From the NCBI GenBank assembly GCA_024123915.1, contig CP099650.1, positions 744,001 through 808,000 of the forward strand: a stretch of 64,000 bases of DNA. The letters are read 5' to 3'. Below the pieces are notes generated by a model. That model ran no database searches. It was not told the DNA's origin and worked only from the letters and a program-made list of their open reading frames with translations. Source of the stretch: Oxalobacteraceae bacterium OTU3CAMAD1 (GTDB lineage Bacteria; Pseudomonadota; Gammaproteobacteria; Burkholderiales; Burkholderiaceae_D). The translations under genes were made by a program, and so were the position numbers. Every line of letters begins with the position of its first letter. Positions within the stretch are counted from its first letter, which is position 1. Shown piece by piece: positions 35,758 to 45,856 of this stretch.

Positions 35758-36909
35758 ATGTCCCTACCCGTACCCTCTAGCGACGCGCTGGCCGCGTCCC
35801 ACGCCCTGCAGAACCTGATCGCCGCCGACATCGAACGCCATGACGGCGCGATTTCCTTCGCCCGCTTCATGGAGCTGGCCCTGTACGCGCCCGATCTGGG
35901 CTACTACAGCGGCGGCTCCGCCAAGCTTGGCAAAGATGGCGATTTTACAACCGCGCCGGAACTGACGCCGCTGTTCGGCGCCGCGCTGGCGCGTGTCGCA
36001 GCCGCTATTATCGCCCAAAGCGCGCCGCGCATCCTCGAATTCGGCGCCGGCACCGGCAAGCTGGCGTTCGACATCCTGACCGCGATGGCCGCCGATGGCG
36101 TCGCCGTCGAACGCTATTTCATCGTCGAGCTGTCCGGCGAACTGCGCGCGCGCCAGCGCGAGCGGCTGCGCGACTTCCCGCAGGTGGAGTGGCTCGACGC
36201 GCTGCCGGACGCCTTCGACGGCGTCGTCTTCGGCAACGAGGTGCTCGACGCGATGCCGGTCCATCTGGTTACCAAACACCCGGAAGGCTGGCAGGAGCTG
36301 CGCGTGACGGTGCGCGACGGCCGCTTCGACTGGCTGGAGGCGCCGGCCGACGACGCGCTGCTGGCGCAGATCGAACGCCAGATCGCCGACCACGCCGAGC
36401 TGCCGGTCGGTTACGTCACCGAGGTGCACGGCGTGGCCTGCGGCTTCATGGCCACCTTGGGGCGCATGCTGCGCGACGGCGGCGCCAACGCCGCCTTCCT
36501 GTTCGACTACGGCTTCCCGGCGCACGAATACTATCTGGGCCTGCGCGCCACCGGCACCTTGATGTGCCACTACCGCCACCACGCGCACCCGGACCCGTTC
36601 TATTATCCGGGCCTGCAGGACATCACCGCCCACGTCGACTTCACGGCGATGGCGCTGGCGGCGCAGGACGCCGGCGCCGGCGTGCTGGCGTATCTGAACC
36701 AGGCCGGCTTCCTGATCGGCGCCGGCATCGGCGAGTTGCTGATGCGCACCGACCCGTCCGACACGCGCAATTACCTGCCGCAGGCGGGCGCCGTGCAAAA
36801 ACTGCTGTCGCCGGCCGAGATGGGCGAACTGTTCAAGGTCTTGGTGATAGGAAAGAACATCACGTTGCCGGACGCCATCACAATGCATGACCGCAGTCAC
36901 CGTTTGTAG
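35758..36909 (+). CDS. SAM-dependent methyltransferase, MidA/NDUFAF7 (DUF185) family
   Basis: A 383-residue protein with ISFARFMELALYAPDLGYYSGGSAKLGKDGDFTTAPEL near the N-terminus, which is diagnostic of the family, and the SAM loop ILEFGAGTGKLA (motif I). FGNEVLDAMPVH and LFDYGFPAHEYY are later conserved parts. The mitochondrial relative NDUFAF7 dimethylates an Arg of complex I; the bacterial substrate is not established. A leaderless start is likely at ATG 35758. Confidence 0.92.
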   Translation: MSLPVPSSDALAASHALQNLIAADIERHDGAISFARFMELALYAPDLGYYSGGSAKLGKDGDFTTAPELTPLFGAALARVAAAIIAQSAPRILEFGAGTGKLAFDILTAMAADGVAVERYFIVELSGELRARQRERLRDFPQVEWLDALPDAFDGVVFGNEVLDAMPVHLVTKHPEGWQELRVTVRDGRFDWLEAPADDALLAQIERQIADHAELPVGYVTEVHGVACGFMATLGRMLRDGGANAAFLFDYGFPAHEYYLGLRATGTLMCHYRHHAHPDPFYYPGLQDITAHVDFTAMALAAQDAGAGVLAYLNQAGFLIGAGIGELLMRTDPSDTRNYLPQAGAVQKLLSPAEMGELFKVLVIGKNITLPDAITMHDRSHRL

Positions 36910-37026
36910 ACAAAATGGCACAATGGCCGGAAAAGCAAAGCCATTCGCCGCCTGATCGGTGCGATGGGCGGGCGAAGATCGGCTATGATGGAAGATCGAG
37001 CGCCGATTTAACGCCATATTGGAACA

Positions 37027-38037
37027 ATGGGAAAGATACACACTCACTATGACAACCTGAAAGTGTCGCGCATGGCGCCTCAGGAAGTCATACGTGCCGC
37101 CTACAAGGCCCTCAGCCAGAAATACCATCCGGACAAAAATCCGGGTGATGAGAAGGCTGCGCGCATCATGGCCATTCTCAACAGCGCCTACGACACCTTG
37201 TCCGACACCCAGCGCCGCCGCGAGCACGACGAGTGGATCGCCGCCGAGGAGTGGGAGATCGAGTGGCTCGAGAGCACCCGCAACGAGGACGGGCGCGGCG
37301 ACAAGCTGCGCCACGACGCCGACCGCTGGAATCCCGAGCCGGTCGACGACCCGCAACCGTTGCCGGCGCCGCTGCGCAAATGGAAGTGGTGGACCGCGCT
37401 GGCCGGCTGCCTGGTGGTGGGCTGGATCGGCGGCACGATGGCGTCCGAATCGGCGTTGCTGGAGGCGGCCCTGGGCGGCAAAGTGAGCAGCGGCGCCAAG
37501 GCGGAGGCGCAGCGCGCGGCCAAGGCCGACGCCCGCGAGCGCGACGACTGGGCCGGGCATCGGCCGTTCTATCCGGAGGCCGACACCTCGCCGGCGCCCA
37601 AGGGCGCCCCGGTCAAGGTGGTGGCGATGTCGCAGATCGTGCTGCCAGGCGTTACGCCCGATTGCGACAACGACAGCCAGACCCTGGTGGCGCCCAACGG
37701 CGAGCCGTGGCCGGCCAACTCCGGCTATATCGAGGGCTTCACCATCGGCAACCGCGGCGACGATATCCAGCTGATGCTCGACAACGCCAACAACGCCTCG
37801 GCGGTGTTCATCAAGGTCTACGATGTCGAGCGGCGCGCCAACGTGCGCTACGCCTACGTGCAGGCGCACGACAAACTGATGGTCGACAAACTATCGAATG
37901 GCAAGTACGAGATCCGTTACCAGAACCTCGACCCCGGCCGCGGCGGCTGCTCCGGCGCCGGTCCCGGCACCGGCACGGCGCCCAGCCGCACCGCCGCCGC
38001 CCGCACCGGGGCGGACACGCCGGCGCTGAGCAACTAG
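37027..38037 (+). CDS. J-domain protein with one membrane segment
   Basis: A 336-residue protein. An N-terminal J domain ([55 protein letters not shown]) has the HPD motif that stimulates DnaK/Hsp70. One membrane helix lies near 120-140 ([19 protein letters not shown]), so the J domain probably faces the cytoplasm and the C-terminal ~190 residues the periplasm. That tail has a compact, unrecognised domain (about 190-300) with two cysteines and a Ser/Thr/Ala end. No G/F or zinc-finger region is seen. Its 3' end overlaps cheW by 4 bases, convergently. Confidence 0.88.
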   Translation: MGKIHTHYDNLKVSRMAPQEVIRAAYKALSQKYHPDKNPGDEKAARIMAILNSAYDTLSDTQRRREHDEWIAAEEWEIEWLESTRNEDGRGDKLRHDADRWNPEPVDDPQPLPAPLRKWKWWTALAGCLVVGWIGGTMASESALLEAALGGKVSSGAKAEAQRAAKADARERDDWAGHRPFYPEADTSPAPKGAPVKVVAMSQIVLPGVTPDCDNDSQTLVAPNGEPWPANSGYIEGFTIGNRGDDIQLMLDNANNASAVFIKVYDVERRANVRYAYVQAHDKLMVDKLSNGKYEIRYQNLDPGRGGCSGAGPGTGTAPSRTAAARTGADTPALSN

Positions 38038-38510
38038 CTCGCCACCGTCTCCATCAATCCCATTTCCTCGCTCGACATCAGTTTGTCGATGTTCACCAGG
38101 ATGAGCATGCGCTCGTCGATCGTGCCCAGGCCGATCAGGTAGTCGGAGCTGAAGGCGGTGCCCATCTCCGGCGCCGGCTTGACCTGCTCGGGCGTCAACG
38201 TGGTCACGTCCGACACCGAATCGACCACCATGCCGACCACGCGGCCGTTGATGTTGAGGATGATGACGACGGTGAACTGGTCGTACACCGGCTCGCCCAG
38301 GTTGAACTTGATGCGCATGTCCACCACCGGGATGATGATGCCGCGCAGGTTGATGACGCCCTTGATGAACTCCGGCGCGTTGGCGATGCGGGTGACGGCC
38401 TCGTAGCCGCGGATCTCCTGCACCTTGAGGATGTCGATGCCGTATTCCTCGGAGCCGAGCGTGAAGGCGAGGAACTCCCGGCCGGCGATATCGGATGCGT
38501 TTTCTTGCAT
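38034..38510 (-). CDS. cheW: CheW chemotaxis coupling protein
   Basis: A 158-residue CheW domain ([57 protein letters not shown], then [14 protein letters not shown]) that couples chemoreceptors to CheA. AAGGACC precedes the ATG. No CheA or receptor genes lie in the window, so it is an orphan copy, possibly for an alternative array; the adjacent divergent gene is a response-regulator HD-GYP protein. Confidence 0.95.
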   Translation of the reverse strand: MQENASDIAGREFLAFTLGSEEYGIDILKVQEIRGYEAVTRIANAPEFIKGVINLRGIIIPVVDMRIKFNLGEPVYDQFTVVIILNINGRVVGMVVDSVSDVTTLTPEQVKPAPEMGTAFSSDYLIGLGTIDERMLILVNIDKLMSSEEMGLMETVAS

Positions 38511-38789
38511 GGCGATGGTCCTTGGTTGTGTGTCGGTTTGTGTCCTTGTTTGGCCCGTCCCGGCACCTTGTTGTGGTCCTTGAAATATTGATCCGCCTGC
38601 GCGGCCCTCCGATAAGAGTATCAGAGTCGGCGCGCCGTGACGAGCGTTGGAAAAGCGTCGTTTAGTAAAAAGCGGCGCGCTGTTGCTATCGCTTCCACGG
38701 AGCTTGTCACAGGGGGGGAATCTGATTATGCTAGCCTAAGCTAAGGCACACGGCGCGGCCGGACGCCGGACCTTCCAGGAGATTTGTGT

Positions 38790-40373
38790 ATGACAGATTC
38801 AACCGCCTCAGACGACGACTGGCTGATCGAGGAAGATGAGGAAGTACAGCCGGCCGGTGGGGCGGGCGCTCCCGACCAGCGCCAATGGCGCGTGCTGATC
38901 GTCGACGACGACGTCGACGTCCACGCCGTCACGCGCCTGGCGCTGCGCAACGTCAGCTTCAAGGGCCGCGAGCTCGAACTGTTCTCCGCCTACAGCGGGC
39001 GCGAGGCGTTCGAGATCCTGCGCGACACGCCCGACATCGCGCTGGTGCTGCTCGACGTGGTGATGGAGACCGACGACGCCGGCCTGATACTGGCGCGCCG
39101 CATCCGCGAGGAGCTGCACAACGCCATCGTGCGCGTGGTGCTGCGCACCGGCCAGCCGGGCCAGGCGCCCGAGCAGCGCGTCATCATCGAATACGACATC
39201 AACGACTACAAGGCCAAGACCGAGCTGACCACGCAGAAGCTGTTCACCACCGTGATCTCGGCGCTGCGCGCGTACGAGAGCCTGAACATGCTCGAACGCA
39301 GCCGCATCGGCCTGGGCAAGATACTGGCCGGCGCCACCAATCTGTACCAGATCCATTCGCTGCGCGAATTCGCATCAGGCGTGCTCAACCAGGTCAGCGC
39401 GATCCTCGACGTCGGCTCCGACGGCTTGCTGTGCCTGATGCAGGGCGACACCGGCGTCACCAGCGTGGTGGCGGCCACCGGCGGCTACGCGCAACTGAGC
39501 GAGGCGGAACTGATGCCGACCGGCCATCCGCTGTGGCCGACCATCGCCAAGGCCTTCGCCGAAAAGAAAAGCCAGTTCGATCATCCGGCCAACGTGCTGT
39601 TCATCCACACGCAGGAGAACCGCGAGGTGGCCATCTCGGTCACGCCGCCGTGGCCCTTGGCGCAGATCCAGCGCGACCTGCTGGAGGTGTTCTGCCAGCG
39701 CATCGCGGCGGCGTTCGACAACCTGTACATGTTCGGGCAATTGCGCAAGGCGCAGGAGGCCACCGTGGTGGCGCTGGCCGACCTGGCCGAGTTCCGCGAC
39801 AGCGGCACCGGCGGCCATGTGCGGCGCGTGCAGCAGCTGTCGTCGTCGCTGGCGGCGCGGCTGGCCGAACGCGGCTCCTATCCCGACGAGATCACGCCGC
39901 AGCTGCTGGAGATGATCGGGCTGGCGAGCATCCTGCACGACGTCGGCAAGGTGGCCACGCCGGACCACATCCTGCTCAAGCCGGGAGCGCACACGCCGGA
40001 GGAGCGCGCCGAGATGCAGACCCACGCGGCGGTGGGACGCGCGATCCTGGAGCGCGCGGCCGGCATGGTCGACGGCGTCAGTTACCTGACGTACGGCGCG
40101 GCGATCGCCGGCGGCCACCACGAGCATTTCGACGGCAACGGCTATCCGAACCAGCTCAAGGGCACGGCCATACCGATCGCCGCGCGCATCGTCGCCGTGG
40201 TCGACGTATTCGACTCGCTGCTGCACGAGCGGCCGTACAAGGAACCGTGGCCGCACACCGAGGTGATGACCTACATCACCGAGCGCGCCGGCAAGCAGTT
40301 CGACCCGGAGGTGGTGGCGTCGTTGCTGGAGCTGATCGAGCGCGATCCGACGATAGGGCGCACACCGGATTGA
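38790..40373 (+). CDS. Response regulator with DUF3369 and HD-GYP phosphodiesterase domains
   Basis: A 527-residue cytoplasmic protein: an acidic N-terminus, a receiver domain (about 33-155; VLIVDDDVDVH acidic pocket, VLLDVVME with the phospho-Asp), a DUF3369/GAF-like middle (about 170-320), and an HD-GYP domain near 330-515 with HDVGK, HHEHFDGNGYP and IVAVVDVFD. Intact HD and GYP motifs predict cyclic-di-GMP hydrolysis to GMP, controlled by phosphorylation. CAGGAGA is positioned for ATG 38790. It is divergent from cheW and convergent with a GGDEF-EAL gene. Confidence 0.93.
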   Translation: MTDSTASDDDWLIEEDEEVQPAGGAGAPDQRQWRVLIVDDDVDVHAVTRLALRNVSFKGRELELFSAYSGREAFEILRDTPDIALVLLDVVMETDDAGLILARRIREELHNAIVRVVLRTGQPGQAPEQRVIIEYDINDYKAKTELTTQKLFTTVISALRAYESLNMLERSRIGLGKILAGATNLYQIHSLREFASGVLNQVSAILDVGSDGLLCLMQGDTGVTSVVAATGGYAQLSEAELMPTGHPLWPTIAKAFAEKKSQFDHPANVLFIHTQENREVAISVTPPWPLAQIQRDLLEVFCQRIAAAFDNLYMFGQLRKAQEATVVALADLAEFRDSGTGGHVRRVQQLSSSLAARLAERGSYPDEITPQLLEMIGLASILHDVGKVATPDHILLKPGAHTPEERAEMQTHAAVGRAILERAAGMVDGVSYLTYGAAIAGGHHEHFDGNGYPNQLKGTAIPIAARIVAVVDVFDSLLHERPYKEPWPHTEVMTYITERAGKQFDPEVVASLLELIERDPTIGRTPD

Positions 40374-40406
40374 TTTTTTCGCGACGATAAACCCGCACCC
40401 CCATGC

Positions 40407-40434
40407 GGGGTCGTACCCCTTGGGGTACGACCCC
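40407..40434. repeat. P-family palindrome, copy 3 (HD-GYP/GGDEF-EAL convergent junction)
   Basis: GGGGTCGTACCCC, TT, then its complement: perfect 13-bp arms around a 2-base centre, 34 bases after the HD-GYP stop and 12 bases after the GGDEF-EAL stop. Confidence 0.85.
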
Positions 40435-40445
40435 TAAGCGGCGGA

Positions 40446-43400
40446 TCACGCGGATCGTTCAAGGCGGGCGGGTTGGATCGACCGGTCCCGTTGATTCTCC
40501 TCTGTCACCATCGCCTCGAAGCTGGCCGCCGGCATCGGCCGCGCGAACAAATACCCCTGCGCCTCGTCGCACTGCTTGGAACGCAGGAAGTCGCGCTGCG
40601 CCTCGGTCTCCACACCCTCCGCCACCACGCCCAACCCCAGCGAATGGGCCAGCGCGATGGTCGCCGCGACGATCACCGCGTCATCCGGATCGGTCTCGAT
40701 ATCCTTGACGAAGCCGCGGTCGATCTTGATGCGGTCGATGTCGAACAACTTCAGATAACTGAGCGACGAATAGCCGGTGCCGAAATCGTCGATCGCCACC
40801 TTGATGCCGCGCGAGCGCAGCTCGACCAGCAGCGCGCGGCTGCGCTCCGGGTCCTGCATCGCCGCCGACTCGGTGATCTCCAGTTCCAGCAGCGCCGGAT
40901 CGATGCCCTGGCTGGCCAGCAGATGGTCCAGGTGCGGCAGCAGGCCGGCGCCGTGGCACTGGCGCGCCGACAGGTTGACCGCCAGCCGCAGATGCGCCAG
41001 CGGCGTGCCGCGCCACGACGCCAGCAGGCCGGTCGCGCGCCTGAGCACCCAGTCGCCCAGCGGCAGGATCAGCCCCGACTCCTCGGCGATCGGGATGAAG
41101 CGGTCCGGCCCCACCATGCCCAGCTCCGGATGGTGCCAGCGCAGCAGCGCCTCGGCGCCGATGATGCGCTGCGTGGCCAGCTCCACCTGCGGCTGCAGAT
41201 ACAGCTCGAACTCGTCCTGCTCGAGCGCCTGCCACAGGCGGTTCTCCAGCATCAGCCGCTCGTGGGTGGCGACGTTCATCTCGGCCGAGAAGAACTGGAA
41301 GTTGCCGCGCCCCTGGCTCTTGGCCGCGTACATCGCCGTGTCGGCGTGGCGCATCAGGGTGCTGCCGTCGTCGCCGTCGGACGGGAACATCGCCACGCCC
41401 ACGCTGGCGCCGCTGTGGATGGTCTTGCCCTCGAGCGGGTAGGGCGCGGTCAGCGACTCGACGATGCGCACGGCGATGTGGGTGACGTCGTCCGGCGTGA
41501 TGGCGCCCGAGGCGACGACGATGAATTCGTCGCCGCCGAGGCGGGCGATGATGTCGACCTCGCGCAGCAGCTCACGCAGGCGCTGGGCCACCGCGACGAG
41601 CAGCAGGTCGCCGGTCTGGTGGCCGTGGGTGTCGTTGATCTTCTTGAAGTGATCGAGGTCGATGAACAGCACCGCCGCCGCGCCGTGCGCGCGCCGCGTC
41701 TGCGCCAGCAGCTGCTCCAGGCGCAGATTGAGCGACAGGCGGTTGTCCAGCCCCGTCAGGGTGTCGTGGTGGGCCAGGCGGTGGATGCGCTCCTGCGCCA
41801 TGCGCTGCTCGGTGAGGTCGTGCAGGATGGCGACGAACAGGTGCTCGTCGGGCAGCTCGACCTCGCTCACCGAGATCGCCAGCGGGAACTCGCTGCCGTC
41901 GCTGCGCCAGCCGGTCAGGGTGTAGTCGTGCGTGACGCCGCAGGCGATCATGCGCAGCAGGCCGGCCGCGTCGAGGCCATCGGCCTCGCCGACGCCGACC
42001 GGGATCAGGCGCTCGAGCCGCAGGCGCGTCATCTGCTCGGGCGTGTAGCCGAACAGGCGCCCGGCGGCGGCGTTGGCCGACATCAGCAGGCCGTCGCCGT
42101 CGATGGTGAGGATGGCGTCGGCGGCCTTGTTCAGGATCGCCTGCAGCCGCGCCTCGCGTTCGCGCAGGCGCGCCGTGCTGTCCTTGACCTGCGCCTGGAT
42201 GCGCGCCCGCTCGCCGCTGATGAGCAGCATCAGGGTGCCCAGCAAGCCTGTCAGCAGCAGGCCGCAGGTCAGCACGGTCCAGCTTTGCCAGCCGCGCTGC
42301 TGCTGCAGGTAGGCCGGCGTCGGCGCCAGGGTCAGCTCGTAGATGCGGCCGCCGAAGTGCAGCTGGTGCTGGAAGTCGCCCGCCGCCGGCGCGCGCAGCA
42401 GGGTGTCGCGCAAGGTGCGGCCCGGAGTCTCGTCGTCCATGTCCTCGAAGCGCACTAAAAAGTGCTCGAACTCGGAGCGCTTGAGCGCCTGGTCGAGGTA
42501 GGCGTCGAACTGCAGCGCGATCAGCAGCGAGCCGACCGGCTGGTGCTGGGCGTTGTTGGGATACACCGTTTGCAGCAGCAGTACGCCGTGGCCGGGCAGG
42601 GTGCGGGCGAACTGCAGCGGCGACGTCGCCGTCGGCTGGCCCGACTGGATCGCCCGTTCCAGCGCGGCGCGGCGCTGGTCCTCGGACAGGAGGTCGAGGC
42701 CGACGTAGTCGCGCCCTTCGGCCGGCTCGACGAAGGTGACCGGGAAGTAGCGCTGGCGCTGGGCCGCGACGCGCCAGGTGCCCGCCAGCGAGCGCTCGCG
42801 GATCTGGAACGACGGCGCAACGTGCTGGCGCGCCCAGGACTCGAAGGCGGCGCGGTCGGCGCCGGCCACCGGCACCAGCCAGCCCATCGACAGCAGCTCG
42901 GGGCGCTGGTCGAGATAGCCGTGCGCCAGGTTGCTGAAGTCGTCCGCGCCCAGTTTGCGGCTGGGATCGTTAAGCGCCTTGGCCATGGCGTAGATGAAGC
43001 GTTCGTGTTCGCTAAACTGCGCCTGCAGCAGGTCGCCGGTTTGCTGCGCCTTGAGGCGGAAGGTTTGCAGCTGCTGGTTGCTCTCCCATTTGTCGGCCTG
43101 CACGTAGATGGCGATGAAGGCGGCCGCCGACAGCACCAGCGGCAGGCCCACCAGCATGCGGCGGCGCTCCCACAGCGCGCGCGGGCGGCCGATGGCGATC
43201 CACGTCAGCGGCGCGGCCAGCAGCACGCCGATGGTGTCGCCCATCCACCAGGCCAGCCAGTCGCCGACCATGCCGTCCCAGCGCAGCACGCCGGCCAGCA
43301 GCATGCCCGACAGCGAGACGGTGCAACTAATCACGGTGACGCTGGCGGCTAGCAGGATGAAGCGCGCCACGTCGCGTCCCGAGCCGATGGCCGGATCGAT

Positions 43401-43742
43401 GTGGCGGCGGAACAGGCCGGCGCCCACCCAGGCCTGCAGCGCGGCGCCCGCGGCCGCCGACAGTGCGCCCAGCAGGGCCTGCGGGGAGATGCCGTTGGCG
43501 CTCGACCAGGGGTGGACCAGGTTGACGCACAGCGAGCCGAGCGCGACGGCCGGCAGCAACCGCATGCCGCCGACGGCGCAGGCGGCCAGGGCGATGCCGG
43601 CGGGCAGGAAAATCGGGGAAGCGTAGCCGGGCGGCAGCGCCAGCAGCAGGCCGAGGCGCCCGGCGATCACATAGGCGGCCAGCAGGGCCAGGTTGGCGAG
43701 CAGCACGGTGCGTCGGCCGGCGCCAGGGGGAGTCAGCTGCAT
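40446..43742 (-). CDS. Membrane diguanylate cyclase/phosphodiesterase (MASE1-CHASE-PAS-GGDEF-EAL)
   Basis: A 1098-residue sensor. Order: an N-terminal MASE1-like membrane region of about eight helices (about 10-300), an extracytoplasmic CHASE-like domain (about 300-520), another membrane helix (WTVLTCGLLLTGLLGTLMLLI), a PAS domain (about 565-680), GGDEF with an intact GGDEF motif at 736-740, and EAL with EALLRW from Glu864 plus DDFGTGYSSL. All catalytic motifs look intact, so both synthesis and breakdown of cyclic-di-GMP are possible. The start is uncertain: ATG 43742 or TTG 43751, the latter with GGGAG eight bases upstream. The frame continuing to 43985 lacks support. Confidence 0.9.
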   Translation of the reverse strand: MQLTPPGAGRRTVLLANLALLAAYVIAGRLGLLLALPPGYASPIFLPAGIALAACAVGGMRLLPAVALGSLCVNLVHPWSSANGISPQALLGALSAAAGAALQAWVGAGLFRRHIDPAIGSGRDVARFILLAASVTVISCTVSLSGMLLAGVLRWDGMVGDWLAWWMGDTIGVLLAAPLTWIAIGRPRALWERRRMLVGLPLVLSAAAFIAIYVQADKWESNQQLQTFRLKAQQTGDLLQAQFSEHERFIYAMAKALNDPSRKLGADDFSNLAHGYLDQRPELLSMGWLVPVAGADRAAFESWARQHVAPSFQIRERSLAGTWRVAAQRQRYFPVTFVEPAEGRDYVGLDLLSEDQRRAALERAIQSGQPTATSPLQFARTLPGHGVLLLQTVYPNNAQHQPVGSLLIALQFDAYLDQALKRSEFEHFLVRFEDMDDETPGRTLRDTLLRAPAAGDFQHQLHFGGRIYELTLAPTPAYLQQQRGWQSWTVLTCGLLLTGLLGTLMLLISGERARIQAQVKDSTARLREREARLQAILNKAADAILTIDGDGLLMSANAAAGRLFGYTPEQMTRLRLERLIPVGVGEADGLDAAGLLRMIACGVTHDYTLTGWRSDGSEFPLAISVSEVELPDEHLFVAILHDLTEQRMAQERIHRLAHHDTLTGLDNRLSLNLRLEQLLAQTRRAHGAAAVLFIDLDHFKKINDTHGHQTGDLLLVAVAQRLRELLREVDIIARLGGDEFIVVASGAITPDDVTHIAVRIVESLTAPYPLEGKTIHSGASVGVAMFPSDGDDGSTLMRHADTAMYAAKSQGRGNFQFFSAEMNVATHERLMLENRLWQALEQDEFELYLQPQVELATQRIIGAEALLRWHHPELGMVGPDRFIPIAEESGLILPLGDWVLRRATGLLASWRGTPLAHLRLAVNLSARQCHGAGLLPHLDHLLASQGIDPALLELEITESAAMQDPERSRALLVELRSRGIKVAIDDFGTGYSSLSYLKLFDIDRIKIDRGFVKDIETDPDDAVIVAATIALAHSLGLGVVAEGVETEAQRDFLRSKQCDEAQGYLFARPMPAASFEAMVTEENQRDRSIQPARLERSA

Positions 43743-43876
43743 GGTGTTCAACTGCGGTGCTCCCGGGTCGCGTGACAGGGTTGATCGAAAGGCGTCGAAA
43801 AGCGTCGAAAAACGTGGCGATCGGCGGGCGATCTGCGACCGATTGTATAGGAAATCATTCAACGTAAAAACAACAC

Positions 43877-43906
43877 TTGCACTTTTGCACGCGGTCCAGT
43901 TAAAAT
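43877..43906 (+). promoter_or_regulatory. Promoter of the tRNA-Tyr/Gly/Thr-tuf unit
   Basis: -35 TTGCAC (43877-43882), 18 bases, -10 TAAAAT (43901-43906), followed by a GC-rich discriminator (CTCGCCCC), which is typical of growth-rate-controlled stable RNA promoters. It lies 110 bases before the first tRNA. Confidence 0.6.
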
Positions 43907-44016
43907 CTCGCCCCGAAGCAGACGGTTCATCCTCAAGGACGCAAAATATCGCAGTCCAAGCGTTATTGGAGGGTTGACAGGTCAAAGTAATTGCTTCATA
44001 CTCTGCGGTTCCTCGC

Positions 44017-44101
<85 letters not shown>

Positions 44102-44149
44102 AGTTGTTGCGGTGAGACTGAGTAGCAAAAGTGAAATGAACGATACCTC

Positions 44150-44223
44150 GCGGGTGTAGCTCAATGGTAGAGCAGAAGCCTTCCAAGCTTACGACGAGGG
44201 TTCGATTCCCTTCACCCGCTCCA
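44150..44223 (+). tRNA. tRNA-Gly (anticodon TCC)
   Basis: The acceptor GCGGGTG pairs with CACCCGC; CCA is encoded at 44221-44223. The anticodon TCC is at 44182-44184 in the loop CTTCCAA. TTCGATT marks the T arm. Confidence 0.96.
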
Positions 44224-44277
44224 GTGTTGTTGCAATGCAGATGCGCAGGCAGGGCATCAAATAGCAGTACCCCATCA

Positions 44278-44352
<75 letters not shown>

Positions 44353-44487
44353 GAATTCGCAGTGCATAAGTAATACGCAATACGTCGGCACAGAGCAGTA
44401 AAAAATTCGGTAGCAACAAATTCAGCAGTATTCACAGACAGTCGGGCGCGAGCCCGGGCAATCACACCAAATCGTTAGGAGTCTAAA

Positions 44488-45678
44488 ATGGCAAAAGGTA
44501 AATTCGAACGGACCAAGCCGCACGTCAACGTCGGCACCATCGGCCACGTCGACCACGGCAAGACCACCCTGACCGCTGCGATCGCAACCGTTCTGTCGAA
44601 GAAATTCGGCGGCGAAGCTAAAGCATACGACCAGATCGATGCGGCTCCGGAAGAAAAAGCACGCGGCATCACCATCAACACCGCGCACGTCGAGTACGAA
44701 ACCGCTGCCCGTCACTACGCACACGTTGACTGCCCAGGCCACGCCGACTACATCAAAAACATGATCACCGGCGCGGCACAGATGGACGGCGCGATCCTGG
44801 TTTGCTCCGCAGCTGACGGCCCAATGCCACAGACCCGCGAGCACATCCTGCTGGCCCGCCAAGTTGGCGTTCCATACATCATCGTGTTCCTGAACAAGTG
44901 CGACCTGGTCGACGACGCAGAACTGCTGGAACTGGTCGAAATGGAAGTTCGCGAGTTGTTGTCGAAGTACGAATTCCCAGGCGACGACGTGCCGATCATC
45001 AAAGGTTCGGCCCGTATGGCGCTGGAAGGCAAAGAAGGCGAAATGGGCGTTGACGCGATCATGCGTCTGGCCGACGCACTGGACAGCTACATCCCTACGC
45101 CAGAGCGCGCAGTCGATGGCGCCTTCCTGATGCCAGTGGAAGACGTGTTCTCGATCTCGGGTCGCGGTACCGTTGTGACCGGTCGTATCGAGCGCGGCAT
45201 CATCAAGGTCGGCGAAGAGATCGAAATCGTTGGTATCACCGACACCGTCAAGACCACTTGCACCGGCGTGGAAATGTTCCGCAAGCTGCTGGACCAGGGT
45301 CAAGCCGGCGACAACGTCGGTCTGCTGCTGCGCGGCACCAAGCGTGAAGACGTACAGCGTGGTCAGGTTCTGGCCAAGCCAGGTTCGATCAAGCCGCACA
45401 ACCACTTCACCGGCGAGATCTATGTCCTGTCGAAAGATGAAGGCGGCCGTCACACCCCGTTCTTCAACAACTATCGTCCACAGTTCTACTTCCGTACGAC
45501 TGACGTGACCGGTTCGATCGAACTGCCAGCGGACAAAGAAATGGTTATGCCAGGCGACAACGTGTCGATCACCGTCAAGCTGATCAACCCGATCGCGATG
45601 GAAGAAGGTCTGCGCTTCGCAATCCGCGAAGGTGGCCGTACCGTTGGTGCAGGTGTTGTTGCGAAGATCATCGCTTAA
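44488..45678 (+). CDS. tuf: Elongation factor Tu
   Basis: GTPase that carries aminoacyl-tRNA to the ribosome. 396 residues. G1 GHVDHGKT at 19-26, G3 DCPGHADY near 81-88, G4 NKCD near 136-139; the beta-barrel domains II and III follow. TAGGAGT precedes the ATG. Codon use differs from the GC-rich neighbours (more CCA, GCA, GTT), as expected for a very highly expressed gene. It is the tuf copy of the secE-nusG-rpl-rpoBC region; a second copy usually lies in the str operon. Confidence 0.98.
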   Translation: MAKGKFERTKPHVNVGTIGHVDHGKTTLTAAIATVLSKKFGGEAKAYDQIDAAPEEKARGITINTAHVEYETAARHYAHVDCPGHADYIKNMITGAAQMDGAILVCSAADGPMPQTREHILLARQVGVPYIIVFLNKCDLVDDAELLELVEMEVRELLSKYEFPGDDVPIIKGSARMALEGKEGEMGVDAIMRLADALDSYIPTPERAVDGAFLMPVEDVFSISGRGTVVTGRIERGIIKVGEEIEIVGITDTVKTTCTGVEMFRKLLDQGQAGDNVGLLLRGTKREDVQRGQVLAKPGSIKPHNHFTGEIYVLSKDEGGRHTPFFNNYRPQFYFRTTDVTGSIELPADKEMVMPGDNVSITVKLINPIAMEEGLRFAIREGGRTVGAGVVAKIIA

Positions 45679-45692
45679 GGAATATCCTGACT

Positions 45693-45722
45693 TACCACCA
45701 GGGGCGTCTCTGGTGGTATAAT
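45693..45722 (+). terminator. Hairpin after tuf, overlapping a TATAAT box
   Basis: TACCACCAG (45693-45701) pairs perfectly with CTGGTGGTA (45710-45718). The right arm overlaps TATAAT (45717-45722), a possible -10 box for tRNA-Trp and secE. There is no long T-run, so it may be an attenuator or processing site. Confidence 0.5.
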
Positions 45723-45745
45723 CGATATCCTTTGTAGTTTTACGT

Positions 45746-45821
45746 AGGGACGTAGCTCAATTGGCAGAGCGTCGGTCTCCAAAACCGAAGGTTGGGGGTT
45801 CGATGCCCTCCGTCCCTGCCA
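45746..45821 (+). tRNA. tRNA-Trp (anticodon CCA)
   Basis: The acceptor AGGGACG pairs with CGTCCCT; discriminator G, and CCA is encoded at 45819-45821. The anticodon CCA is at 45779-45781 in the loop CTCCAAA. It sits just before secE, as in many proteobacteria. Confidence 0.96.
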
Positions 45822-45856
45822 CCGTTTTCAGGTGCAGGGCACCGAAAGTAAATTAA

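Noticed and set aside
43743..43985. N-terminal extension of the GGDEF-EAL protein to 43985
   Set aside because: The extra residues are not conserved-looking, and this stretch holds the divergent tRNA promoter (43877-43906).
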